Shown here: positions 52,201-64,000 of the stretch, one piece after another
Layout of the letters: each line of letters begins with the position of its first letter
Position numbering within the stretch: position 1 is the stretch's first letter
NCBI GenBank assembly: GCA_036785705.1
Contig: JAWUZG010000070.1
Coordinates: forward strand, 3,607,001 to 3,671,000
Length of the DNA: 64,000 bases
Reading direction: 5' to 3'
From: Acanthornis magna
Taxonomy: Eukaryota > Chordata > Aves > Passeriformes > Acanthizidae
Program-made: the position numbers and the translations under genes
The notes under the pieces: generated by a model
The model's input: the letters and a program-made list of their open reading frames with translations, nothing else
Database searches by the model: none
Told to the model about the DNA's origin: nothing

Positions 52201-55200
52201 AACTGCTGCTGGCACGAGGAGGGATGGATGTGTCCTTTACACAGGCTCACTGATTCCTTTGACTGTGGATGCACTTGTGTGAACAGCAATAGTCTCTTTT
52301 AGAAAGTTTGAGAGCCATAGATTGTCAAATAGTGTTTATACTGGCTAATTTAAATCTTATATAAAATTTAGATGATATCTGCCATTCCTATGCTAAGAAT
52401 CAGGTGTAAAATCTCAAAAATAGCAATCATCTTAAATGTATGCAGCTAGATTAGCCTTAAGCTCCATAGTTCAAGGCATTGATGCCATTAATTTCAAGTG
52501 TGCAATGTGAAATTATCTAATATGGCAAGAAAACAAGTTCTGTTATTTTGTATTAATGTGTCATAGCAATGCAGGGATTTTTGGGCTTGTTTTTCTTGGA
52601 TTTTAACATACGGTGTTATACATCCCGTGAAGTGTGAGTGGGAAAGTGGATGCATGTTCACACACTTTTTTCAAAAGCAAAAATGACTAACTTACAGAGT
52701 GGAGATCAGAAGTCGAAATTTGCCTCAGTATGGATGGTGAAGAGTAGCAATATTTTTGTGCTGGTCTATGGAAACCTGTGCAGAAGAAATAAAAATGGCA
52801 TCTTAGGTGTTTAAAAGTGAACAAAGCACTTCTGCTTTCCTGTTATCTCTGAACAAGTGCTAAGCTGGTTTGCTTCTCTTTTATCCAAGAGTAATAACTT
52901 CCACAGCGATGCTGATTTTTTTATTTGCCATTTACCAATGCAAAACTTTTTTTTCCTTGCTTGGAGTACATTCTTCAGGGACCTGTTTTTCATGATTCCT
53001 ACTTTTCCACTGAAGCTGAACCCTTTTAACAAGACCTGTATCAACTAATTTGCAGTAAAAAAGTATGGATTTTTTCGAGTATCTACAGGTTTCTGACTTT
53101 TACCTATTGCACTGAGCCATGTTTGTAAATGCAAAGCTGAAACATTAGCAAATATTGCAATATTGTAATTTTTTACTTGTTATACAAAAGTTATTCAAAA
53201 TTACTATTAATAAAGTTCTGTTTGTGGATGACTAAGCAAAAAAATTGAAATGCAATTGAAAAAGAAATTGGCCAAGAAGGAGCAAAGTCTTGCTGACCTA
53301 TGCTTTAAAATAGCAATGTTCTGAGTGGTGGCCTCAGGCAGATAGTTACATGTAGAGTGATGGGAGTAGACTTCTGGAAATAATTATAAAAAATTGATGA
53401 GTTGATAACATAATGCTATAAAGCATCAGCTGCATCAGTAGCTTTTTAGAATACAGGAAACTTTGAAATATTGACACAAAAATGCTTAGAATGGCTGTAT
53501 GGGATCTGATTCAAAAAAGGGGGGATATAAAGCTAAACATAAGAGGCAGACAAAACTGCTGGTAAAGTTATGCTTTTAACTGAGCTGACTTTTATTAGAC
53601 TGAGTTCCTGTAAGCCATCTAGTGCATAAAAATAAAGCAAAAGTGTAACGGAACCTACATTTTGTAGCATACCATCTTTCATTTCAATTTAAGTAAAGGA
53701 CAGTTTGAACTGTAGAGTGGAATTTTTTGAGAGGAGGGGTTTTGCTTTAATGTAAGTTTCAAGACTAGAATGTCAGTGGTAAACAGTTTGAGAAAAGCAG
53801 ACATTTTTTAAGATCTCTCTTACGATTTTTTGTTTCTCCTTATAAAGGAGAAACAAAACAGAGTAATGTCACTGGGGTTGCTTTGAAATGCTGTAGCAAG
53901 ATTTTAACTGCACATTTTGATATCTGTCTGCATAGCAAAAGTACTCTCTTTCTTTTTTTACTAGGAAGAGGGTGAGAGAAATAATAATAAGTTTTCATTT
54001 GCAAGACGATGTTCATGGTGATAATGGCTATAAGTTGTCCTAGTCTTTCTAAAAAATATTTCTTTGACAAGCCTCGTTGAAATTCGGAAAAAGAGTTACT
54101 AACAATAATGTCAATTAACGAAAATAAATTTAAAAGGCTGCTAGTACCCAAAACAAAATTTATAGGTATTCCCTTTCAACCTATCATTCAATCATTCCAA
54201 TAAAAATAATAAAAAAGTATTTTCTTCTCCATCTTCCTGTTTATCACTGCACACATGATACCATGGCTATACTTATTAATTTACGGCCTTAACAGACACA
54301 CAGGAAAGTCATGCAGTACCTTGCTCTAAATGATACAGCAACTTGGCCAAAAAAAATAAATTAATCAATACTGGACACACCAGCTGAGTGAAAAGAGCAC
54401 AACTCTGGTTTTGGTAGGTAATGCAGGTTGGTAGGTAAAACAGATTTAAGTGGTAAATGATACTGATACCAAACGACAGATGATGGGTTATAAAAATATG
54501 AAGTTTTTTCTCCTTGGCTGGGAAATTGTAGAATCCAAAAGATCTTTTCTGATATATTCCTGCATGAAAACTTTATGGACCCAGCCTGTGATGTGTTTTA
54601 ACCTCTAATGAGATATCAGAGTTTCCCAGTGAGGTGGAAACACACACAACCTTCTTCTTCTAAGTACTCCTAAGTTAATAAAATACCTATTTTTAACAAT
54701 ATCCACAAACTGTGCACCATAGACAGAGATCATTGTTAGCTCTTGAGGAAGAGATTTGGATTGTGAGTCTTCGTTGCCATAAATGCCGGAAAGCAGGTCC
54801 TGGTCCCTCGTGTGGCTGTACCAGATGAGGTCAGGGAGGACAGACATGCTTAAAATAGTTAATTACTATCTTTACATTACCAACAACCAGCTGTCTCAAA
54901 ACACCAGCATATATTATTTCCATCTGGAAGCCTCATTTCCAAATGACAGAGGTTTAAGAGCCCCTTTCTGAGCTGAATCAGCCGTATAGATGCTATAGCT
55001 CTATGGCATCTTTTTGCTTGCCCCAGCTCATTGCAGAGCTCTGGTGGCAACTCTCCAAAACCAATCTGTGTTCCAGTTCAATAGACAGCAAATGTGAGGC
55101 TTTATATGGGAGAATTTTCTGCTGTTCTTGGGACAACGACTTTTCATTACTTGGGAATGTGGTGTTTATGGGGCTGTTTTGTTGCTATAAACTGTTTTAA

Positions 55201-57637
55201 GCCATTGCTAGTTCTGAAGCTGGATTTGAATGGATGACAGCTAAGTGGCAATGCAAATTCCCCCGCACTTGGAGACTCTGTTCATAGCAAACAGTCCTAA
55301 CTGATCTCTGAATGCAAAATATTGTGAGCCAACAAACTTGATGAATTCCATAAACAGACAGTACCCCGTTGGTTTAGATAGCTAGCTGGAACAACTTTAC
55401 TATTAAATTCCTTAATATGTATAGCTTTTAGCTTGGAGATTGTCGCAGCTGTCTCTGTTGCAATGTTACAACTGCTACAAAAAATTTACAAATTTTGCTT
55501 TTATTTTCATACACTTGTTTTCTGATGATGTAGTTAAGTTACAAGGTTAAGAAACAAGCTATGTTTACAATCTTGCAATTGTTATGAAAATGTTACCATT
55601 CTTTTTGAATTTTTGTCTGCTTGTTTTTTTTAAGATGTAGATAAACTATGAGAGTCAGAGGCATGTTAACTTTACATGTGCAGGAACAGATCAAGATAAA
55701 TTAAAATGCAGTATTTGTATTTTGTTTCATTAGCTTTCTTTAACTTACTGGAACTCAGGCTTGGTTTCTATTCATGCTTCCCCACATACTACCACCAGAC
55801 AATCCACCACACATTCCCTAGCCTTGTGAGCTCCAAGGAAACCACTGCAGGAATTCATCAATGGAATGAGCAGCAGTCTGAAGGCTGTACACACCTGCAC
55901 AAGGAACTGGAGTTTAGTTATTATCCTGCCATTCTTACTGTCTCCTGGCCTGCTACAGATTCTTGCCTTTATTCTGGCTGTCAAAGCTGCAGAAAGAACA
56001 TTGGTTCCAGGGAGAAATTTGTGCCTTCTGAGTACTTGGCACCAGGCAGAGAATTCTGTCATTCCTGGAGAGCTTAGACATCAGAACAACATAGGGATTG
56101 ATCAAATGGGGCTGAGTGTCAGTGTGATCCACTGATAAGGGTATCAGCAGACAAAATATAATCACAGTTGTATTGTTTTGATAATATGGGAATCCAAATA
56201 ATGACCACCTGAATGGCGCATTTTAGAGAAGGAGTCTCTCTTTCCAGAGTTTCCATTCAGAGGTTTATAAGGTGTGGTGCTTGTTTTGGAATTTGCTAAT
56301 GTTCCCTTTTCCCTGACAATTAAAATGTACGCAATTAGTGATTGAAATAGAGCAATGAATATTATATAAAGAACTACTTTTCTTGGAGCAAGAGAAAAGG
56401 GGGGGTGGATGTGGAAGTCAGGTAAAGAAGACAATATTTCTGTTACCTACACTGTACATCAAAATTCTTGTTCATTTAGAGAAATAAACTGTTACTTTAA
56501 CTTCGGTGGATGTTGCCAAAAAGGAGGATCAAGTTCGGGCATTTTTTCTTACACTTGTGGCATTATGAGTAGCTGTACTTTTGGCAGGGTATATCACATT
56601 ACATTAAGTAAGTTCAGGTTACCTGTAATCTTTATATCACAAATGACCTAGCATGGATCATAAATTCTGTAAATTTGAGGTTGCCTAAAATAGAGAGCAA
56701 AATCATCAGTCACTCTCATAACCTGCTCTAGGCTGGGTAATCACAAAAAAAGAGTTGTGACAGGAACTGAAGGAAAATATGGTTCATTTAATCTTTTATA
56801 AATTGATAAACTCTTGCAGCTTTAAAGGAATGACCCTTTCAAAGCAAAACAATCAAATCCATCTCTTGGCAGTGTGGGGAGATTTATAATTGTAAGATGA
56901 TGATTTTTTAGCAATATTGTCATTCTGCTTTTCAGATCAATGCCAATGAAATATTTTGTTTACAATTTAACCTCCAGTTCCCCTGGAATTTGTGAGTTTT
57001 AATACTAGAAGTAGTTATGTCTAACTCTATCGATCCACTGGTAAATTAAATGGCAAACAAAAGCAACCATATTATTTTGTCAAAATGCTCTCAATAGGAA
57101 GCAAAGTTCTTTATTAAAACAGGATATGTTGCACTGAAATGAAAAGAAAGTTTCATTTCAAGAACAATCTTTAAAAAAACCAAGCAAGACCTTCACATAG
57201 CTAGATTTATTTGATGGGAATAGTACAAAGGTAATAAAACTGAAATTGTGTATTGAATTTCTTTTCCCTGGAATAAAGACAAAAGACCCCAAAAAAGGTG
57301 TAAAACCTACCTAAAATGCACATATGATAAATTTATTCCAACAATGTATTTTCTTTTTTTTCTTCAAGTAGTTAATGAATAACTTTTCTATTTGAAATGA
57401 TAGGGTTTATGTGTTTTTATTTCATGCCAAATCCTCTATTGATCTCTGAAATACTGTGTATAAACATGTATTGTGTACAGGCTATATATTCACAGTGAGA
57501 TTGCTGTGGTACAAGAGTACAATGAACACTTGGATAAAATGCTTCAGAAGAAAGGGAAGGGGTGTCTATTAAATAAGTAACAATCTTTAGAGGGTATTTC
57601 CAGTGACAAGTAAGTTAATATTTCAGCTGCATACCAG
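49291..57637. other. unique AT-rich sequence, no gene seen
   Basis: About 8.3 kb of unique DNA. It includes a perfect 14-bp hairpin at 53828-53858. Frames reach 124 codons (50709-51083, plus) without a recognisable domain; a 107-codon frame at 49980-50303 is Lys- and Cys-rich but matches nothing I know. No transposon ends or RNA genes were recognised. Confidence 0.5.
53828..53858. repeat. perfect 14-bp inverted repeat, 3-nt loop
   Basis: TTTTGTTTCTCCTT (53828-53841), loop ATA, then AAGGAGAAACAAAA (53845-53858). All 14 positions pair. The stem is too short for a microRNA precursor. It could be the remnant of a small palindromic insertion. Confidence 0.95.
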
Positions 57638-57785
57638 ATCAGAGAATCATTTACATTTGAAAAGACCTGTAAGATTATGGATTTAAGATTATCAAGTGTG
57701 CTGACCTTGCACTGCCAAGCTCACCACTAAACCATGTCCCCAAGTGCCACATCTGTGTGGCTTTTAAATAACTCAGTAGGAGAGT
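57638..57785 (-). mobile_element. CR1 LINE 3' region fragment
   Basis: The plus strand reads AGAGAATCATTTACATTTGAAAAGACC, then GTAAGATTATGGATTTAAGATTATCAAG, then GCACTGCCAAGCTCACCACTAAACCATGTCCCCAAGTGCCACATCTGTGTGG. The last part closely matches the reverse complement of songbird CR1 3' ends. The element lies on the minus strand and is 5'-truncated near 57785. Confidence 0.85.
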
Positions 57786-57865
57786 AGACTCCTAGGTAAT
57801 GACAGTAACAAAAAGGTTTATTCTTATGTGGCATGATAATTCTATAAAACACAAAAGAGTTAACC

Positions 57866-57890
57866 TTTTTTTTTTTTTTTTTTTTTTTTT
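57866..57890. repeat. T25 homopolymer
   Basis: Twenty-five consecutive T residues between TTAACC and AATCC. On the minus strand this is a poly(A) run, but no retrocopy body was recognised beside it. Length is prone to sequencing and assembly error. Confidence 0.9.
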
Positions 57891-60800
57891 AATCCAAGCC
57901 ACTATGTAATACTAAACAACGATTTTAAATTTTTTTCTTGATCACACCAGCTTGAAGGGCTTGCATCAGTACTGGCCTCTTAACAAATTTCCAGAGATTC
58001 GGATATGTGCAACTTACAAAAGCCAGCTGTTATAGAGTTCATTCATCTGTAAATCCTTCTTTAAAATGGGAGTGGCTATTTAGGCTTGAGGCAACATGAG
58101 AAAATTGATATTTTTATCATGAAATTCTACCTGCTACAAACAGGACATCAGGATTCCTTTTAAAGGCAATCATCTGCCTTTGGGATGCTCCCGTCTGTCT
58201 CTGTGAGCAAAATTATTAATACAGCAAAAAAAAGCACCATGACATAAATAACACATTTGTAAATCCTACATTTTAGATTTTTTAACCTTTAAGGGTATGT
58301 TTTTCAAAGCAGTTTTTAAAGTTTCCTCAAGTACTTTGCTGTGACTGAAGCCCTGGGTGGAAATGAGGCTACATGTCCTTGCAGGATTAGATGGGCTGTG
58401 GCTGAGGAGCTTTTTCCCTCTGCTCCAGGTCTTTGTATTGGTTGTGTGCTGTCCCAGGGGCAGAGCCTTGTCTCCAGATCCTGGGAGCTGTGTCAGTGCT
58501 CTGTGAATTTCCAACCATTCCACTACCTGGAAACACAGGATGAAAATGCTATGGTAAAGTTATTTAAATTAAAGCTGTTCAGCATTTCAGCATTGTGGGA
58601 GCAGAATTTGAAACTCTTTGAGGAGATATTTCTGAAGTCAGGCGTATGCCTTGTGGTGATCTGGTGAAAAATCTATGTAGGTTGGGCAATTTGCAAAGGC
58701 TCTGAAGTTAAATATGTGTCTGTATGGTAATGCTTAGGGGTAATATTTTCCTCAGACCAATACTCATTCAGAGAGCAGTGTTCCACTGACACAGAGATAT
58801 GTCAGATTAAATTTCCTCATTTATTGCACAGGTGTGGGGGGGATGTACTCTGTCATATCTGTGTGTAAAAATCACAGTACTCTCTCCTGAAATCTTTCCT
58901 TTATATGCTTTGTTACTGTTATCTTTATATTTATCACTTATTAGGAGCAAAAGCCAAGTATAACATGATTCAAAACAAGAAAGCAATTTGTTTAACCTAT
59001 GAATATGTTACAGAAACATCTATGCAGAGAGATCAGATTTCAGGAGTAGGTATAGCTTACTGGTTTATTTTCTTTTGCTTCTCAATGTGACTTCCTGTTG
59101 ATACTGATAAACTCTGTTCTGTTCAGCATGTGCACAAGAACATGACTTAGAAACTTGCAACTCTACCCAGCCCTATGAAAGGATGATATGAAAATTTGTT
59201 CTTGCTGTTTCCACAGATCTTATTGATGTGAAAAAGAAAGCTAATGGCAGGAACAGGACTACTGTTTCGCAGCAAATTTAGATTTTTACTCACTTCTATT
59301 TTCCTCTAGATCTGCTTAAAGTTGCAATTTCAAATTTTCTTATTGACTAAGAGAAGGCAGAATTCTGCTTCAAAGCCACCAAAACATGTAACGAAGCAGC
59401 CCCTGCTGCTTCATTGGCATTCCTGTCAGAGGTACTGCTGCTATTGGCAGACAAGCTGACAAGAATACCAATGTCACTGAGCAGGCAGGTTGTTCCCAAA
59501 ATCTATAACTCTGGGCAGTTTATCCCAAAATGACCACATTCTAATCCACACTCTTTCATTAGAAGTCACAATCGTGAAAGTCTGTGTGCTTTTTTTCATT
59601 TCTTCTGTTTTGGGAGAAGGGAACTGTGCTTTGAGAAACACCAGCATTCAGAGGGATTGACTGGATAACTGTCCCATCGTCACAGAGCTCAAATTTCTAC
59701 CACTAACAAGTGCTAATGCCCTTCAGAGTTTCAGCAAGACCTTTTACAACTCTTCCTGACATCAACAGATTTTATTAGTGTCACTGATAGAGCGAGTTGC
59801 CTCTGCCTAGGGCTCTCACAGCTTCTGAACTCTAAGATACAAATTTTCTGCCATTATAATGCAAAATATAAAATCACTGCTCAGAGAGTCTGGAGATTTT
59901 TGCATCAGAACATGCAAATTTTCATTTATTTTTACCCTCTGCAGTGAACCCTTTGTCTCCAGTGAGAGAAAGGGCAAAGGTGGTTACAGAGTGGCACCTG
60001 AAAATAGCCAGCAGCCTGTTAGTGTCATTTGCTCATATCCATGCTGCAGCTCTGCCCAGGTGTCCAGAGGCCACCTCATCTGGCTGTATTTTTCTCCTGG
60101 GTTGCCTGTGTCTGATGAGCCATTGCCTCCAGGACAGACCGTAGAAACCCTTTAGTAACACACATCAGCTGTGGAGAGCTGCTGAAAGGAGCCTTTGCAA
60201 GACAGTGCTGAGGCAGAAAGAATGACACAAACGCAGATACGCTGGGGGAACACCCAGAGTAAATGTTCTGAAAGTTGTTACAGTGAAATATTCCCGTGAA
60301 ATATTTTACCAATGACCTTGTGTGGCTGAGCAAAGGTTTACTTGGCTTTCTTCACTCACTGTAAATACTCAGCTTCTCCAGTGCTCTGTAGATTGTGATT
60401 GCTCGTGCTCATTCCTGGCATGTATCTGTCTGCTGAATTGCATTTCAGAGATAAATTGAAGACCTATAACAAAAAATCATTCAGTCACTTTCGCGGTCAA
60501 TATATTCTCCCTACCTCTTTAACAGGAACAAATTCAGTGCTGCGTAAGTGTAGGTAGAATCTTTTTTAAGAAGATGCCTGCTACCAAAAGAAGATTAAAG
60601 TCAACATTTTGACTGTAGGTCCTTCTAGCTTAGGAACAGATTATTAAAATACTTTTAATTATAAAAATTGCTTAGGTGTCTAATTCTACAAAAAATAGTA
60701 TTTTACAGAGGGTTGGGCAGTGCCCATTCAATAGGAGAGTTCACACAGCTTAATCTGCCCACTGGGATGCCAGTCAGCCAAATTGATTCCTACCACGTTC

Positions 60801-63800
60801 TGATGTGCTTAGCGCTGAATCTGACTTACTGACACAGTTCTCTAAGTCAAGTGGGATTGATACCCTTATAACAGCTCCACTTGTTTTTCTTGCTCCTTTA
60901 TTTAATTAGAGTTGGTGAAATTACATTTTCTATCTTTGCTGTGCAGACCCACAGAGTAAGTATAAAGCTGTCTTTGATGCGCTGCGAGCTCATGATTTTA
61001 ATCTAGCCAGATAACCTGCACAACGATATATTTTATGACAGTCACAGTAGCTGGGCTACAGGAGTTGCTTGAGAAGCATAAATTAACCATATGCCAGGTA
61101 TTTCATTAACAATCACCTTACTCTGAACGTGGATCTTGCTGAATCCGACATCTCGGCTGTAATAACAATGTTCAAGTTGTTCTGTTATGTTTAGATGTGC
61201 ATTTTCATTTTCAGCAGATAGTAGAATCATTGAGCCTTTGACAAATAAAGCTGGTAAAAAAGCAGCTAAGTATGTTAACCACCAGCTCCTGTTTGCCATA
61301 AATAACTCTGGATTTGCTGGCTTCAGAGGGGAGGTTCCTGCCATCCGTCTCCATATGAAAATCCATGCACAATGGCATGCAAATAGCCCTATCAGCTTAG
61401 ATCACACTGTGGGACTGTGTGTTCTGCCCTGTGTGGTAGCTGCCAGTCAAAAATATTTGTGTACAGACAGGACTTAAAGGAGCTGCAGAGCACTCTGATG
61501 GTGCTCAGATAATGTTCTATGATTTGGGAACGCTATCAGACACAATTCAGAGCAGCAGTGTATTTGTATTTTCTGTGCATCAGACTTCACTACAGTGGGA
61601 CTTGAGAAAAAATGTCTCTGTTAATTTTAGCCTGCTGTTCTTATGCCATTGATACTGATGCAGACATAGATATACATATTTTATCCTTAAATACAAGACT
61701 GATATTTTCAAAAATAAAGTTACAAAGTCTGAAAATAAACAGAATGTTCCATAGCCCAGCATCCATCTGTTTAAATCAGAGATGCAGAAGTTTATAGCAT
61801 GAAATAGTTATGTGCAATTTAAAAAAGGGCAGTTTTATAACCAATAATTAACACTTGAAGTTATGTAAACTGAAATAAGAAACATGTTATAATTTCAAAG
61901 TGTAAAAGCTAATTGCCTATTAAGGGCATGGGAACCAGAAGAAATTGCTTCACTGCTAGCTTCACAGTTTGCTTGGAGGTAGATGATGAGCTTCCATCAA
62001 GGAAATCATCATCCTTCTTTCATGATGCCCTAGGTAGACCCTAACAGTGGATCACAGGATTTAGCAGGGACATTTAGAGCATTTCAAGATAGATGGAAGG
62101 AAAGGTGTAACAGGTATTATAGACAGCACAGGATAACCCATCACTTGGATAAGTGAGTGGCCTATTCTTACTCCCTATTCTCTTCAATAAAGACTTGACA
62201 GACAAGAAATTTTACTATGTGGTACCTAAACTATAAAAAGTGTACTGGAGCTATTGGTGGAGTGATTGAGCTTTGGTTTGTGCTGTTTCCTGTTATGTGT
62301 AATGCTCTGCATGTTACAATTCTGATCCCGTGATATCAGCCCTTGTCAAGAGGACAATCACTTAAAAGAAGGATCAGTTGTTTGGCATTGAAAATTCACC
62401 CTTTCCTCTAAAACTCAAAGGGAGTAAGGTATAGAGTGATGTTTTAAAAGCTATATAGTATACTAAGATGGCAACTTTCAGATAGACAGACATTCTCAAA
62501 CTGTGTTAAAATTATCAGTGAATCAATTCTTTAATGAAGTATTGAAATTAGCACTCGCTTTATCGAAGGTCATGGAAACCTAAGTTTGATTTCAAAATTT
62601 TTTCATCGACAGTGAACATTTCTCAAGATGTTGCATCTGAGATAGGAATCAATAAATTAATTCACAATGTTGATATATTACAACTTGGCTTTAGGAAAAG
62701 AACATTTAAATATTTCCTTATATTAGTATGCACACACTCACCTGAATTTATTTTCAGTGTTACTCATGAAGAAAAATCTCTTGCCAGCATTCAATACTCA
62801 TTAACAGTTACACTTTTCTGAGAAACCAATATTCCGGCACAAGTGGCTGGATTTGGAATGAGATAATTTCGTTTCTTGAAATCAGAACAGGAAAACAGTT
62901 GCAAAACAGTATTCACCACTTTATGAAATCTCTATTTCTGCTTTCTAGTGTGCTAAATTTTTAGATCTGAAATTTCATATTGATAACCTTTCTTGGAATC
63001 CTTACTGAGGTTTATTCTCCAGTTAATGTGCTGGGTCATGAACATAAGCACACACATAATCACTCTTTTTTATTGTTTTTCAAGTAACAGGAAAAAGCTT
63101 AAGTAATATTCTGCCTAAAAATGTCTTTCTAATCTTATCTTGCTTATTTTGTTCTAATTTTATCTTGCTTATTCTGATGTAATTCCAAAAATCATAACTC
63201 AGTTCCATATCAAAATATTCTAAAAATTACAGAAGAAGCTAGTAACAGTTTGGAGAAATTTTCAAATCCTTATAATTCCATAATTTACAAAGAATGATTT
63301 TATAAGGATATACATGTTTCCATGATTTCTGAACCCGATACGACGAAATGCATCCTAGAGTTGTTAATCTGTTTTTGCAGATGAGTAGAAATTATCAAAA
63401 TATTTTTAAATATCTTTCACGTCCAATGACGATCCATGTTAATCACATTATGTGGGTAGTTAGCTGGAAGCAAATAGCCAATTTTGTATTAATTTGTGAA
63501 CAAGCAGTGTTAGCAGTTGCCAATGATGCTAATGATGAAAATGCAAAAAATGCTCATTATAAAATTAAAATCACTGACAGTATACCAATATTGTATTTTG
63601 AAATATTCCTAATGCAGCTTTATTGGTATCTTGAAATTGATCTATCAAAGATGATTGCTCTTTCTGTAAGTGTAATAACAAACTAACCATTCGTAATGTC
63701 TGGTATTTCCCTGAATGATTTCTTACATGCTATGAAAGACCAATGGGTGAATTTAATAGGAAAAAACAAACCTGTTTGGTTTTATGCCACTCTCATCTAA

Positions 63801-64000
63801 TTAACATGAGTGACTGCTTAATTTTTTTATGTAGATGTTATTATGGCACATTACTGAAGTGCACGCATTTTACAGATACAAAAATGTTTTAGGAAATCTG
63901 TTCTTTCACGTTATGCTGGAATTGTTTTTATGTTCTCCATTTGTCTAACATTTTACATCTGAAAGGCCAGGCTGAGAAGCTGAAAAGCTTATTCTGCATG
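57891..64000. other. unique AT-rich sequence, no supported gene
   Basis: About 6.1 kb of unique sequence. It contains a precursor-like hairpin at 59402-59485, a 25-bp-period imperfect duplication (TCTAATYTTATCTTGCTTATT) at about 63127-63173, and blocks near 61000-61400 and 63400-63680 that may be conserved non-coding DNA. An octamer ATGCAAAT is at 61377-61384. Frames reach 112 codons (63348-63686, plus) with no recognisable domain. Confidence 0.5.
59402..59485 (-). ncRNA. candidate microRNA-precursor-like hairpin
   Basis: The arms 59413-59429 (ATTGGCATTCCTGTCAG) and 59456-59472 (CTGACAAGAATACCAAT) are complementary at 15 of 17 positions. Both exceptions are C/A on the plus strand and become G-U wobbles on the minus strand, so a minus-strand transcript would pair at all 17 positions. 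Outside a partly paired internal loop, a second 6-bp stem (59402-59407 with 59480-59485, CCTGCT with AGCAGG) extends it. The inner loop is about 26 nt. Length and shape fit a microRNA precursor of about 84 nt, but I recognise no known microRNA sequence, and a fossil palindromic transposon would look similar. Confidence 0.3.

Overview
The window reads as vertebrate nuclear DNA, almost certainly from a bird and most likely a songbird (passerine). The sequence is AT-rich and CpG-poor, with no operons, long bacterial-style reading frames or CRISPR arrays. It carries three 5'-truncated pieces that look like 3' ends of CR1 LINEs (13.2, 25.2 and 57.6 kb) and three endogenous-retrovirus LTRs of the kinds seen in songbird genomes (14.8, 19.6 and 48.8 kb). 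The species and chromosome cannot be named from the sequence alone.

I could not support any protein-coding gene. The longest open frames, up to about 200 codons, lie in a GC-rich minisatellite, in LTRs or in unique sequence with no recognisable domain. The window therefore looks like an intergenic gene desert or the inside of a very large intron. Several AT-rich blocks rich in homeodomain-like TAAT cores (about 29.2, 33.0, 48.0 and 63.4 kb) have the texture of conserved non-coding elements, but this is only an inference.

Layout: 1-3.3 kb, unique DNA; 3,339-3,798, four head-to-tail copies of a 115-bp unit; 3.8-13.2 kb, unique; 13.2 kb, CR1 fragment; 14.8-15.3 kb, ERVL-like LTR; 19,569-19,976, an apparently complete solo LTR on the minus strand flanked by ATAC on both sides; 25.2 kb, CR1 fragment; 36.9 kb, TA microsatellite; 37.0-37.8 kb, the only CpG island, containing an unusual minisatellite whose 51-bp units occur in both orientations and form large inverted repeats; 48.8-49.3 kb, a plus-strand LTR with TATA box and polyadenylation-like signal; 57.6 kb, CR1 fragment followed by a 25-nt poly-T tract; 59.4 kb, a microRNA-precursor-like hairpin that pairs better on the minus strand.

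The most unusual structure is the CpG-island minisatellite at 37.26-37.68 kb. Next are the minus-strand hairpin at 59.4 kb and the 115-bp tandem array. Since there are no genes, no pathway can be described.
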